Of a DNA stretch of 64,000 nt, positions 1 to 8,507 are shown piece by piece. The notes under the pieces were generated by a model that saw only the letters and a program-made list of their open reading frames with translations, had not been told where the DNA came from and ran no database searches. Location: positions 5,580,001 through 5,644,000 of the forward strand of contig NZ_CP036401.1 in assembly GCF_004322755.1 (NCBI RefSeq), read 5' to 3'. Source of the DNA: Pseudoduganella albidiflava. Its GTDB lineage: Bacteria; Pseudomonadota; Gammaproteobacteria; Burkholderiales; Burkholderiaceae_D. The translations under genes and the position numbers were made by a program. Positions within the stretch are counted from its first letter, which is position 1. The number at the start of each line of letters is the position of its first letter.

Positions 1-2
1 AC

Positions 3-182
3 AACCGCGGCTCACTGTGGCACAAGCTGAAGGAACACTACCAGACCGAGGAACTGCGGCTGCAAACGCTGCCCGACCACCGGAAAATCCTCGAAGCCAT
101 CGCCGCGCACGACCCCGCCGGCGCCCGCCACGCCATGCGCTCGCACCTCGAGCGCGTCACGCGCACCTTCTCGCGCGGCTAG
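3..182 (+). CDS. GntR-family (FCD domain) transcriptional regulator, C-terminal end
   Basis: Only the last 59 codons lie in the window; the frame is open to the left edge. The peptide runs from NRGSLWHKLKEHYQTEEL to SHLERVTRTFSRG. The pattern 'DHRKILEAIAAHDPAGARHAMRSHLERV' split around its middle is the typical last helices of FCD effector domains, where the His of the final helix helps bind metal or carboxylate ligand. Known family role: ligand-responsive repressors of sugar-acid and organic-acid catabolism. The downstream GH105/DUF4861 genes act on uronate-containing plant polymers and are preceded by two TGGyCnGACCA-like sites, so this regulator probably controls them (inference). The DNA-binding domain is outside the window. 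Confidence 0.75.
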   Translation, partial: NRGSLWHKLKEHYQTEELRLQTLPDHRKILEAIAAHDPAGARHAMRSHLERVTRTFSRG

Positions 183-213
183 CAGCCCGCCTACCAATCC
201 GCTCGGCCTCCTG

Positions 214-466
214 CCGAGCCCGTGTCAGGGGGTCAGGCACTATGACACGGGCTCGGCTATAACTTATCGCTCGAGCCCGTGTCAGGGGGTCAGGCACTGT
301 GACACGAGCTCGGCCATAGCTCGGACTACTTACGCCCTATGCGCAGTCGGAAAACAAGCGTAACTCTTGCTGAGTTCGTGTCAGGGGGTCAGGCACCATT
401 ACACGAACTCAACCATAGCGCTGTAGCTCAGCTCGTGTCACAGGGTCAGGCACCATGACACGGGCT
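214..466. repeat. Cluster of four imperfect hairpin repeats (GTGTCAGGGGGTCAGGCAC family)
   Basis: Four copies lie at about 214-256, 272-312, 371-411 and 430-466. Each has a stem of roughly 11-14 bp (copy 1: CCGAGCCCGTGTCA paired with TGACACGGGCTCGG, perfect) around a conserved loop containing GGGGGTCAGGCAC. Stem changes are partly compensatory: copy 3 has TGAGTTCGTGT paired with ACACGAACTCA. Base pairing therefore seems to be conserved rather than the exact sequence. The stretch from 183 to 512 holds nothing else recognisable. A split copy of the same family occurs near 33.0-33.3 kb. Confidence 0.85.
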
Positions 467-512
467 CGGCTGCAACTCTCTGCCGTCATCGTGGTCGCCC
501 ACCTTGCTTAAC

Positions 513-542
513 TGGCCAGACCAATCTAGAATGGCCTGACCA
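513..542. promoter_or_regulatory. Two candidate GntR/FCD operators upstream of the GH105 gene
   Basis: TGGCCAGACCA (513-523) and TGGCCTGACCA (532-542) each match the TGGTCnGACCA palindrome used by many FadR-subfamily GntR regulators with one mismatch. They are 19 bp apart, start to start. They sit 31 bp upstream of the GH105 start codon, a position suited to repression. The likely binder is the FCD regulator ending at 182 (inference). Confidence 0.5.
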
Positions 543-572
543 AAAAGCCACGCCAACCCTGACGGAGACAAG

Positions 573-1976
573 GTGAAGAACTCGACCAAACTGCTGGCCG
601 CCCTGGCCTGCTGCACGCTGCTGGGCACCGCCCATGCCGAAGGCCCCTTCCGCAACACGGACAACAAGAATCTGAAGGACGTGTCCGAGGGCACGTATCC
701 GGTGCCGTACAAGATGCCGGTGGTGGCCGAGATCACCGAACAGCTGAACCGCATCCGCGCCTACATGGACCACGCCACGCCGACCCGCGTGGTCAACAAG
801 AAGACCGGCGCGCCGATCACCGATTTCAAGACGCCGGTGGCGGATGCCGCCTTTGCCGAAGCGGCGGGCGACTACGGCATCATGGTCTATGAAATGGGCG
901 TGGTGCATGCCGGCCTGCTGCGCGCGGCCGAAGCCACGGGCGACAAGAACTTCACCGCGATGACGAAGCGCCACTTCGACTTCTTCGGCCAGACGCTGCC
1001 CTACTTCCGCGCCCAGGAAGCCAAGTTCCACCTGGAGCGCCAGAACAGCTTCGCGCGCTTCATCGATCCGCGCTCGCTGGACGACACCGGTTCCATGTGC
1101 GCCGCGCTGATGCGGGCGAAGGCCGCGAAGATCGGCCCGGACCTGAAGTGGATGATCGACAGCTGCAACGACTGGGTGGCCAACAAGCAGTTCCGCCTGG
1201 CCGACGGCACCATGGCGCGCAAGCGCCCGCAAGCCGTCTCGCTGTGGGGCGATGACATGTACATGAGCATTCCCGCGCTGGCCGAGGCAGGCCGCATGAC
1301 GGGTGAGCGCAAGTACTTCGACCTGGCCGTGGCCAATGTGCTGGGCATGTCCGAGCGCCTGTACAACCCGCAGCTGAACATCTTCACGCACGGCTGGCAC
1401 GAGCACGTGCCGAACTCGCCGCGCTTCTACTGGGCGCGCGCGAACGGCTGGGCGGTACTGGCGATGAGCGACCTGCTCGACGTGCTGCCGAAAGACCATC
1501 CCGGCTACGACAAGGTGCTGAACCAGCTGCGCGGCGCCATCAAGGGCATCTCCGAGCTGCAGTCCGGCACCGGCCTGTGGCACCAGATGATCGACCGTAA
1601 CGACTCCTACCTGGAGACGTCCGCGTCGGCCATGTTCACCTACGTGATCGCCCACGCGATCAACCAGGGCTGGATCAGCCCCACCACGTACGGCTCGATC
1701 GCGCAGGCCGGCTGGGTGGGCCTGACGACGAAGATCAACGACAAGGGCCAGGTCGAAGGCACCTGCGTGGGCACCACGCTGGCATCGGACCAGGTGTATT
1801 ACTACAACCGCCCGACCAGCGTGCACGCGCTGCACGGCTACGGCCCGGTGCTGCTGGCCGGCGCGGAGATGATCAAGCTGCTGAAGAACCCGAACGTGAG
1901 CGTCGAGTACAAGCTGCGCACCTACCATTACCAGCCGAAGGATGGCGGCAAGACCGACTACCGCGAACACCAGTAA
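573..1976 (+). CDS. Glycoside hydrolase family 105/88-type unsaturated uronyl hydrolase
   Basis: 467 residues from a GTG start preceded by GGAGACAAG; the start gives a clean signal peptide (KLLAALACCTLLGTAHA, cleavage near residue 22), so the enzyme is exported. The (alpha/alpha)6-barrel family motifs are visible: LWGDDMYMSIPALAEAG with the acidic pair Asp227-Asp228 (the usual catalytic Asp region), FYWARANGWAVLAM, and GLWHQMIDRNDSYLETSASAM. GH105/GH88 enzymes hydrate the 4,5-unsaturated uronic acid left by polysaccharide lyases, typically from rhamnogalacturonan. It is followed 9 bp later by a DUF4861 gene, a common partner in pectin degradation loci. Substrate cannot be fixed from sequence alone. 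Confidence 0.88.
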   Translation: MKNSTKLLAALACCTLLGTAHAEGPFRNTDNKNLKDVSEGTYPVPYKMPVVAEITEQLNRIRAYMDHATPTRVVNKKTGAPITDFKTPVADAAFAEAAGDYGIMVYEMGVVHAGLLRAAEATGDKNFTAMTKRHFDFFGQTLPYFRAQEAKFHLERQNSFARFIDPRSLDDTGSMCAALMRAKAAKIGPDLKWMIDSCNDWVANKQFRLADGTMARKRPQAVSLWGDDMYMSIPALAEAGRMTGERKYFDLAVANVLGMSERLYNPQLNIFTHGWHEHVPNSPRFYWARANGWAVLAMSDLLDVLPKDHPGYDKVLNQLRGAIKGISELQSGTGLWHQMIDRNDSYLETSASAMFTYVIAHAINQGWISPTTYGSIAQAGWVGLTTKINDKGQVEGTCVGTTLASDQVYYYNRPTSVHALHGYGPVLLAGAEMIKLLKNPNVSVEYKLRTYHYQPKDGGKTDYREHQ

Positions 1977-1985
1977 AGGACGACG

Positions 1986-3209
1986 ATGACTTCCCGCTAT
2001 ACCCCCAAACTGGCGGCCCTGTCCGCGCTGCTGCTGGCAGCCGGCCTGGCCAATGCGGCGGCACTGCGCGTAACGCTGTCGCATGACCTGGACAGTGCCC
2101 GCCCATCCGAAACGGTGACAGTGCCGTGGAAAGAGGTGAACGCCGCCCTGCCCGGCGCGCTGATCCAGCGCATCGTGGTGAAGGATGCGGGCGGGAAGGC
2201 GGTGCCGTTCCAGGTGACGAACGTGGCCCCGCAGGCCAAGGATCCGCACAACGTGGGCGCCGCCTACGGTGAACTGATCTTCCAGCACAGCTTCAAGGCC
2301 GGCGAGAAGAGCGCCACGTACACGGTGGAGAAGTCCGACGCGATCGCGCCGGTATTCCCGCAGCAGACGACGGCGCGCTATATCCAGGAACGCCTCGACG
2401 ACTTCGGCTGGGAAAACGACAAGCTGGCGCACCGCACCTACGGCCCCGCGCTGATGGCGCCGGCGGCGCCGGGCACCGTGAAGGAAGTGCTGCAGACGTC
2501 CGGCCTGGACCTGTGGTTCAAGCGCGTGCCGTATCCGGTCGTCGACCGCTGGTACAACAAGGGCCATGACCATTACCACAAGGACGAAGGCGAAGGCATG
2601 GACTTCTACAACGTCGGCAAGTCGCGCGGTGCCGGCGGCACCGGCGTGTGGGATGGCAAGGCGCTGCACATCTCGGCCAACTACGCGGGCTGGAAGGTGC
2701 TGGCCAACGGCCCGATCCGCTCGATCTTCGAACTGCGCTACGACAGCTGGGACGTGGCCGGCACGTCCGTCACCGAAGTGAAGCGCTTCACGGTCGACGC
2801 GGGCCACCAGCTGGACCGCATCGACAGTACGTTCGAGTTCAAGGGCCCGGCCACGCTGACGGTGGCCGTGGGCCTGAACAAGGCGCCCACCGACAAGGGC
2901 GAGAACGGCGTGGTCGACGTGAAGCGGGATAAGTCCACCGGCACGCTGCTGCAGTGGATCGAGCAGCGCAGCAAGGGCGCGTTCGGCACCGCCGTGATCC
3001 TGCCTTCCGCGCAGGACTTCACCGACGATGCGCTGAACAACCTCGTATTCGCGCAGGTAAAATCGGGCGAACCGCTGCGCTATTACGCGGGCGGGGCATG
3101 GAGCGGCGCGAAGGAAATCACCACGGCCGCGCAATGGCAAGCCTACGTGGCCGACTTCGCGAAGCGCGCCGCCAATCCGGTCAAGATCGGCCTGCAGACG
3201 CAGCCCTGA
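1986..3209 (+). CDS. DUF4861 family exported protein
   Basis: 407 residues with a signal peptide (MTSRYTPKLAALSALLLAAGLANA). The start follows a short AAAGGACGACG ribosome site 9 bp after the GH105 stop, so the two are one operon. The body matches the DUF4861 family, with features such as LRVTLSHDLDSARPSETV near the N-terminus, KGHDHYHKDEGEGMDFYNVG near residue 195, and a C-terminal YYAGGAWSG segment. The His/Asp-rich HDHYHKDEGEGMD stretch looks like a metal or active-site region. DUF4861 proteins often accompany unsaturated uronyl hydrolases; their chemistry is not firmly established to my knowledge. A strong terminator follows. Confidence 0.8.
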   Translation: MTSRYTPKLAALSALLLAAGLANAAALRVTLSHDLDSARPSETVTVPWKEVNAALPGALIQRIVVKDAGGKAVPFQVTNVAPQAKDPHNVGAAYGELIFQHSFKAGEKSATYTVEKSDAIAPVFPQQTTARYIQERLDDFGWENDKLAHRTYGPALMAPAAPGTVKEVLQTSGLDLWFKRVPYPVVDRWYNKGHDHYHKDEGEGMDFYNVGKSRGAGGTGVWDGKALHISANYAGWKVLANGPIRSIFELRYDSWDVAGTSVTEVKRFTVDAGHQLDRIDSTFEFKGPATLTVAVGLNKAPTDKGENGVVDVKRDKSTGTLLQWIEQRSKGAFGTAVILPSAQDFTDDALNNLVFAQVKSGEPLRYYAGGAWSGAKEITTAAQWQAYVADFAKRAANPVKIGLQTQP

Positions 3210-3233
3210 GCGCACGCAGGTCAACGAATCCGG

Positions 3234-3258
3234 GGCCGGCATTCATGCCGGCCTTTTT
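3234..3258 (+). terminator. Rho-independent terminator of the GH105-DUF4861 operon
   Basis: Perfect 9 bp stem GGCCGGCAT / ATGCCGGCC with a two-base loop, followed by five T residues. It lies 24 bp after the DUF4861 stop and just before the convergent arsC stop. Confidence 0.9.
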
Positions 3259-3260
3259 CG

Positions 3261-3608
3261 TTAGAGGATCTCGTGCACGACAGCCGGCGGCCGGCACAGC
3301 CGCACGCCCTTGTCCGTCACCACGAACGGCCGGTTGATCAGCGCCGGATGCGCGCTCATCGCGTCGAGCAGTTGGTCGTCCGTCACCGATGGATCGGCGA
3401 GGTTCAGCTGTTCGTACACGTCTCCCTTGTCGCGCATGGCGCCGCGTGGGGTCAGGCCCGCGCGGGCGATCAGGTCCGCCAGCTCGGCGCACGTGGGCGG
3501 GTTCTTCACATAGTCGATGATCACGGGCTCGATGCCCGCCTCGCGGATCAGCGCCAGTGCGCCACGCGAATTGCTGCACGCGTTGTTGTGGTAGATGGTG
3601 ATAGCCAT
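3261..3608 (-). CDS. arsC: ArsC-family arsenate reductase (glutaredoxin-dependent type)
   Basis: 115 residues, the length of the short ArsC/YfgD branch. The thioredoxin-fold N-terminus ITIYHNNACSNSRGAL carries the catalytic Cys11 in the CxxSR context, and INRPFVVTDKGVRLCRP is the classic C-terminal signature (arginine for arsenate binding). Family role: reduction of arsenate to arsenite with glutathione/glutaredoxin, though YfgD-like members without an ars operon may act on other substrates. No arsR, arsB or acr3 neighbour is present here, so a real arsenic role is uncertain. Convergent with the DUF4861 gene. Confidence 0.85.
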   Translation of the reverse strand: MAITIYHNNACSNSRGALALIREAGIEPVIIDYVKNPPTCAELADLIARAGLTPRGAMRDKGDVYEQLNLADPSVTDDQLLDAMSAHPALINRPFVVTDKGVRLCRPPAVVHEIL

Positions 3609-3829
3609 GGAAAATCCAGATCATGTTTGACGAGGCAGGATCTTAACGGAGCCTGCCGGGAAAGTGGCCCACTGCGCGAGGAAGCCTGCTGCATGAAGGA
3701 GCCGATTGCGTGACCGAGCCAACTGCGGAAGCCAACTGCACACAGGCCCGCTGGCGTGGCGGCAGGGGAAATTACTGCCGAGGTGGTTGCCAGGCGCGCT
3801 GAAATCTGGTCTAATAATGCCTCACCAGT

Positions 3830-3906
3830 CGGGGTGTAGCTTAGCCCGGTAGAGCGCTACGTTCGGGACGTAGAGGCCGGAGGTTCGAATCCTCTCACCC
3901 CGACCA
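3830..3906 (+). tRNA. tRNA-Pro (anticodon CGG)
   Basis: 77-nt cloverleaf. Acceptor CGGGGTG (3830-3836) pairs with CACCCCG (3896-3902), followed by A and an encoded CCA. The anticodon stem CTACG/CGTAG flanks the loop TTCGGGA, giving anticodon CGG. The T-arm contains GGTTCGAATCC. The 3' half serves as the attachment site of the adjacent genomic island. Confidence 0.95.
3862..3906 (+). repeat. attL: 45 bp 3' half of tRNA-Pro, repeated at 9606-9650
   Basis: The segment from the anticodon loop through CCA recurs at 9606-9650 with 43 of 45 identical positions (A to C at offset 13, C to T near the 3' end). This is the expected structure for tyrosine-recombinase integration into a tRNA 3' end that regenerates a functional tRNA. 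Confidence 0.9.
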
Positions 3907-4050
3907 AAATTCTATTTAAATCAACAGCTTACGAAGTTGTTGCTTTCCGAAAATTACTACAGCATTCTGTGTAGTACTTTTGTTAGGTTTCCACGTCCGT
4001 TTTCCTTTAGTTTCGGCATAGCTGGGCCTAGCGTTTTCGGAATCGCGACA

Positions 4051-4356
4051 GTGACGGAATCAGCTCAATATACACCTCCCCTCAAGCCCAGCAAATCAAC
4101 GCGCACTGTGCGTATACCGGACAGCCTAACGTCTGTACGCGGGTATCCAGACAAGCTCAAAATCTACCGAATCGAAGCAAGCCCGTTCTGGCAAGTCAGG
4201 TGTTTTGAAAACGGCAAAACGATCAAGCTCAGCACAGAAACCACCGACAAGCAGGAAGCGGTCGAGTTCGCAAAGGCGACCTATAACCGGATTCTGCACG
4301 CCCAGGCGACTGGCAAGGCACTCACGCAATGCACGCGCTTCAGTCGACCGGCGTAA
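4051..4356 (+). pseudogene. Truncated phage-type integrase, N-terminal arm-binding region only
   Basis: About 101 residues from a GTG at 4051; the frame is open upstream to 3937 with a possible TTG start. The segment KIYRIEASPFWQVRCFENGKT followed by IKLSTETTDKQEAVEFAKATYNRIL matches the N-terminal domain of tRNA-inserting tyrosine recombinases (tyrosine-rich strand, 'S-T-x-T-x-D-K-x-E-A' helix start). The core-binding and catalytic R-H-R-Y domains are absent; the frame stops at 4356 and I see no continuation in other frames. Location directly after attL fits an island integrase that has decayed. Confidence 0.65.
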
Positions 4357-4908
4357 CCCAAAGGTAAAGGCACACGTCCCGACCTTACATCTCAATACCC
4401 CAGACACCGCAGGGCCTGCACTGAGTCTTGTTGACGGTACCTTAACGGTCGCGGCGGCACCGGCAGGGAAAGCGGCCGCGCCCGCTGCCTTAGTAGCACG
4501 AACAATAAAGCGCAAAGCCAAGCAGGCAGTAGACCCGACTTGAACGCCTAACCGAGCATGCAACTCGCTGTGATATGGGCAGTGTCGGTGCAAACCGACA
4601 TTGGCCGCTTTCTAAGATGTCAAATTCAACGATTTGGCAGAGCCAGTACAAAAGCAAGCCCCAACCTCATCCCTAACGTCAAACGTCGCGTGGCGGCCGT
4701 TTTACGACGCCAAGGACAGTCTCCGCCTTGCCTGCTTCGGGCGTTTCTGGGGCAACAATTTAGTATGGCGCATTGAATCGCCTTAGATAGCTAAAAGCGC
4801 ATAACAAAACCTCGTCCTTGCTTGGAGAGCAACGACATCGTACACTCAAGCATTGCGACGTCCGCTAGTGAGCAATAACGCTACATGCTGTTGCGACGGG
4901 GGGATCTG
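4357..4908. other. Non-coding stretch of the island between the integrase remnant and the Cys/His gene
   Basis: No convincing gene. A frame reading 4205-4543 has low-complexity Ala/Lys composition and no family resemblance. A small hairpin, TGTCGGT-gcaa-ACCGACA, lies near 4583-4600. This is probably degraded integrase-region DNA. Confidence 0.4.
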
Positions 4909-6042
4909 ATGCCACTGACAGCTTATTCAATATCGGCACAGAAAGAAGAGGATGTTGGGCAGGTGCTGAAGCGCCTCTCAACCGAGTTTGGGGAATGCAT
5001 CGCGACTGTCGAGGCTGTCCCAGAGGCTTGGCGTGCATTCATGCGGCAGGATCTCCAATGCCCCTGCTGCTTCGTGACAGGTGCTGAGCTCGTCAAGGAG
5101 GCACATTCGAAGGCGCGCACGACCCCAGTGCGCCAAGCCTGCTTCCGCTTCAGCAATCCCAAGCATCGGGAACATTGCGATTTCGATAGCACGAAAACGG
5201 CAAATACCGTGCCCGAGAATCTCGTTGCTTTTTCGGATTCCAACTCCGCAATTACGAAGGCGGTCCGCGAGCTCGTTGGTACCGGTATCGAATTAGGGCT
5301 GTTCAGTCAGAAGTCGATTCGGGACATGCGGGAGTGGTTCTTCACTAAGAAGACCCAGTCGATGTTTGTTGTCACCCTCGATCCGCGCTTTCCCAAATGG
5401 ATGAATTTGCTGTATCGCCAAAAATTTTACGCAAAGACTGTAGAGGGTGTCGAGCTCACGGCTGAGATCGTCATGAATCCAAAATTTAAATGGCACGCTG
5501 CGGCGGCCAGAGAGCAAATTTTAAGGCACCCGGAATTCCAAGCATTTTTGGATGCCTTTAACAACAAGCGAAACGCCTTCATGCTGGAGTATAACCGCAT
5601 GGGAACTCTTGCTCGCCGCTGGCAGGGCCGAACAGTCTTTGATCCATCACTGCTTGAAGAGGAATACCGCAAGACCTGCCAATTAGCGGAATTCATGGTC
5701 AAGAACTATAAGCCCCTAAAGTTCGCGACATCAAACAAAGGCATTACTGTCTCGAGCGTTCTTGCGCTTGCAGCACTTTTGATGTTCGTACGCGACTGGG
5801 ATCAAGACCTAGCCCGTTCCGACTTTTCAAGGATTACAGAGGTTGCTGGAAATTCGAATCAAGACCTCGGAAATGTGCTGGGTCTTAATCCATTCCACGA
5901 CTTCCGTGCTTGGCAAGCTTTGAAGGCCGTGCAAGAATTCGGCGTCCACGTGCCAGAGTACATCGATTTAAAGGCAGAACGTGTCGCGATAGAGCAGGAA
6001 CTGCGCGCCAAGTTCGGCGCGCCGCCTATCCCGGTCGAGTGA
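4909..6042 (+). CDS. Unrecognised island protein with N-terminal Cys/His cluster
   Basis: 377 residues from ATG 4909, chosen because GGGGGG ends 5 bp upstream; an in-frame ATG at 4885 has no such site. I do not recognise the family. Near residues 50-95 is a possible zinc site: CPCC, then C (in RQACFRFSNP) and HREHC. This spacing of an early CxxC and a later H-x(2)-H-C recalls CoiA/zinc-ribbon N-terminal modules, but that is loose. The rest is mixed alpha-helical, Lys/Arg/Trp-containing and ends in a predicted coiled helix (KAERVAIEQELRAKFGA). Codon use is weaker than in chromosomal neighbours. Its stop abuts the stop of the convergent SIR2 remnant with no gap. On an island with SIR2/ATPase genes a defence role is possible but unproven. 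Confidence 0.55.
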   Translation: MPLTAYSISAQKEEDVGQVLKRLSTEFGECIATVEAVPEAWRAFMRQDLQCPCCFVTGAELVKEAHSKARTTPVRQACFRFSNPKHREHCDFDSTKTANTVPENLVAFSDSNSAITKAVRELVGTGIELGLFSQKSIRDMREWFFTKKTQSMFVVTLDPRFPKWMNLLYRQKFYAKTVEGVELTAEIVMNPKFKWHAAAAREQILRHPEFQAFLDAFNNKRNAFMLEYNRMGTLARRWQGRTVFDPSLLEEEYRKTCQLAEFMVKNYKPLKFATSNKGITVSSVLALAALLMFVRDWDQDLARSDFSRITEVAGNSNQDLGNVLGLNPFHDFRAWQALKAVQEFGVHVPEYIDLKAERVAIEQELRAKFGAPPIPVE

Positions 6043-7047
6043 TTACACCTTCGCAGCCGTAGCTGCGATCTCTTCCACGTTAACCGTCCCAGTGTCGAGC
6101 TGGTATTCGTCGCCGTTGAGCACCTTACGCAATAGATCGACCGCTGCGTCCGTGTATCGGTGTGAGAGGCCTGTGGACTAGTGCCCCAACTTTATTGCAA
6201 TGTGATACTTATTGTCAGTGGCCCTCATGTCGAAGCCAGACTGATCACGAAGGATTGTGATCAAGTCATCGGCTTTGTTCCAAGTCTTATAGCCGAGCTT
6301 GTCCACGACGCCTGTAAGCGCGTATTTGTAATCGAGGTTTACTTGAGACGGGTTGGAAATCGAGGTGACGCCAAACAGCTTGGCGAAGGCCTCTCCTGAC
6401 TCAACAGCGTGTTCGAGTTGTTCAAAATTAATCTCGACGTGCTTCTTTGGAATGTCTGAGCGTACCAGCTCAACAGACCGCGCCATGAGAGCTCGCAACA
6501 GCTTCGTGTTAATCTTTCCAGGTTGCCAGCCTGACCAAACGCCTTGAACACCCACTCAAATGACGAGGCACTAATGCTTTTAATTCGAATGTTGACGTCC
6601 TGCGCCACGGAAATCACCTTATCACGGGCGGGGTACGATTTCTCATCGATTTTATCATTCCACTCCAGAATGTAGATGTTCGGCACAAACTGGAACTCGG
6701 CACGGACCATGCGATCCACGTCGTACAAAATAGCTTTTATATTGGGGTCTTCGGCCCGGTAACCGATAAAAAGCAGCGGGTGCTCGATGAAGTAAGTCAG
6801 TAGCTTTGCGCTTAAATACTTGTGATCTTCTTCAAAACGGTCATAGTCGGGCTGATTCACGACAATCGAAGAGGGAACCGAACGACAGCCGTGGATCTAA
6901 AAATTTTACCGATCGACAAGTATTCCTTCCGCAGTATCTGATGGCCGATTATGCGTTCGTAGTCGGGAAATAGCGGTTCAATCACTTCGTCGTAATTGGT
7001 AGTAAAGAGGGCATGGATACTGCACACTGACAAGAAGTTGGACTGCT
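6043..7047 (-). pseudogene. SIR2-like (NAD-binding) gene, degraded by several lesions
   Basis: Reading leftward, one protein can be reassembled from three pieces. The first, about 7047-6893, gives IHALFTTNYDEVIEPLFPDYE, with the TTNYD motif of SIR2-like domains. A one-base loss near 6892 shifts to a frame reading IHGCRSVPSSIVVNQPDYDRF, where HG is the usual catalytic-His motif, then LLFIGYRAEDPNIKAIL. A second shift near 6520 leads to KINTKLLRALMARSVELVRSD and on to HIAIKLGH. An in-frame TAG at 6178-6180 is followed by an open tail, HRYTDAAVDLLRKVLNGDEY, to a TAA at 6043-6045. The N-terminal GAGxS nucleotide site is absent. SIR2-like effectors deplete NAD in several antiphage systems. This copy appears inactive unless lesions are sequencing errors. 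Confidence 0.7.
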
Positions 7048-7138
7048 AAGCACAAGCGTGTCGCCTTAACGTGACTGGTTATATACAGCCACTTTCAATC
7101 CAAGGCAAACATTGATCGGACAGTACTCCGCCAACTTA

Positions 7139-8413
7139 TTACTGCGGCGGCAACTCAGCAAGCTCGAGGAGATCATTCCGATCTTGATTGTCGAGCCAGA
7201 TGAGGAATCCTTTATCTACTACATTTAGTTGCAGGTTCGTTTGGTCATAATCCAAAATAATCGGCTTAATTTCCTTGCTGACCTGAAGAGAAGCAACAAA
7301 CTGAAGCGCCTGAGTTAAGTTACCAGGATTCAAACCGCCACCTTGGGGATGATGAGCCCTAATCGTTTCTTTCATTTCACGATACTTTAGGCCCTTCTCC
7401 AACTTCGCCGTGTCCGCTGTTAACACTGGATAAAGCAACCACCGATACATTTGCAATGCAGTTTCTTGGAAACCAGCCGCGAACAAAACAATGAACGAGT
7501 TGTACCGACCGGTTTGCTGCGCAACGACATCCGCAATAATCATCTTTGCGTCGAGGCCGTCCCCGATTTCCACACGGGTACTTTGAGTATGGTGGACCCC
7601 AACACTTTCGCAAGCTCGGAAGCAGGCTTCCTGGATAATGTACACGCTTTCGAAGCAATTATTTAAAAGTACATTCTTAAAATCTTGTGTAAACTCAATG
7701 TTGAGGAGGCATTCGCCTACCCCTATCACCTGTTCCAATTCAGGAAGAGACCATTTATCCGCGTTGACCGAAACCATGCGGCCGGTGAGATCACCGTTAT
7801 AGACTGTCAATCGGCTCTCTTCAAGCCAAACGCCGACAATGATAAAACAGAGCTTCGACTGCTCATGAAACGCCTTAAGCGAAACCGAAAAATCTTTCTG
7901 GGTTTCAATTGGAAGGTAATGAAAGTCTTCAAGAACAATGTAACGATTAAAGCCTTGGAGCGCTTTAATGATATCGTTTACGTCTTCCGGATCAAGCTCC
8001 AACGGCTCTTTAGTTACCGCATCCGTCGTTGTTGTCTCTTTCTCTCCAGAGGTCTCGACACCTACACCAAAAACGGCGGCTTTAAAAGCAGCCATAATTT
8101 TGTTTTTGCCTGATGTCGATTTTGTACTGGACTGTGTAACTTCGAATCCCACCCGCTTTAGGATCGCTGAGTGTATATCCGACAACGCCCACTTGTTAGA
8201 GCAATGGACGACAATATAATCATCATCCTGAAGGCAATGCTTTCGGAGAGACGTTTTCCCCTGCTTCGAACTGCCATAAATCACGATATGTTTATCGCGC
8301 GTCAAATTCGCAATAAAGTGTTCATCAACTGCTTTTCTCGGAATATAGTTTAAAGGGAGATCACGGCTAATGCCGTATACTTCAGACGTTTTATGAACGA
8401 CTTCGGGCAACAT
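7139..8413 (-). CDS. P-loop ATPase paired with the SIR2-like remnant
   Basis: 424 residues; ATG preceded by AGGAG at 8 bp. Walker A is GSSKQGKTS at residues 47-55, directly after a short N-terminal segment (SRDLPLNYIPRKAVDEHF) typical of STAND/AAA-like NTPases. A Walker B-like strand, RYIVLEDFHYLP, lies near residue 170, and CFIIVGVW resembles a sensor strand. An inserted Thr/Ser/Lys-rich region occupies roughly 93-140. The C-terminal third has no domain I recognise. It is 94 bp downstream of the membrane-protein gene and 92 bp upstream of the SIR2 remnant, all leftward, suggesting one operon. A regulatory or sensor ATPase for the SIR2 effector is inferred; the exact family is unknown to me. 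Confidence 0.7.
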   Translation of the reverse strand: MLPEVVHKTSEVYGISRDLPLNYIPRKAVDEHFIANLTRDKHIVIYGSSKQGKTSLRKHCLQDDDYIVVHCSNKWALSDIHSAILKRVGFEVTQSSTKSTSGKNKIMAAFKAAVFGVGVETSGEKETTTTDAVTKEPLELDPEDVNDIIKALQGFNRYIVLEDFHYLPIETQKDFSVSLKAFHEQSKLCFIIVGVWLEESRLTVYNGDLTGRMVSVNADKWSLPELEQVIGVGECLLNIEFTQDFKNVLLNNCFESVYIIQEACFRACESVGVHHTQSTRVEIGDGLDAKMIIADVVAQQTGRYNSFIVLFAAGFQETALQMYRWLLYPVLTADTAKLEKGLKYREMKETIRAHHPQGGGLNPGNLTQALQFVASLQVSKEIKPIILDYDQTNLQLNVVDKGFLIWLDNQDRNDLLELAELPPQ

Positions 8414-8507
8414 TTTCTATGCTCCTGTATTCTTATTGGCAAGGTGGAAAGTATAGAGATTGACAAATATCCGCTAGCTCGGACCGCTGGTCGCTATCGA
8501 CTCTGCG

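Noticed and set aside
486..3242. 918-codon open frame antisense to the GH105 and DUF4861 genes
   Set aside because: Low-complexity His/Arg/Val composition typical of the antisense of high-GC genes; both plus-strand genes have clear families, signal peptides and ribosome sites.
4205..4543. 112-codon frame downstream of the integrase remnant
   Set aside because: Starts inside the integrase remnant in another frame, has low-complexity composition and no ribosome site or recognisable domain.
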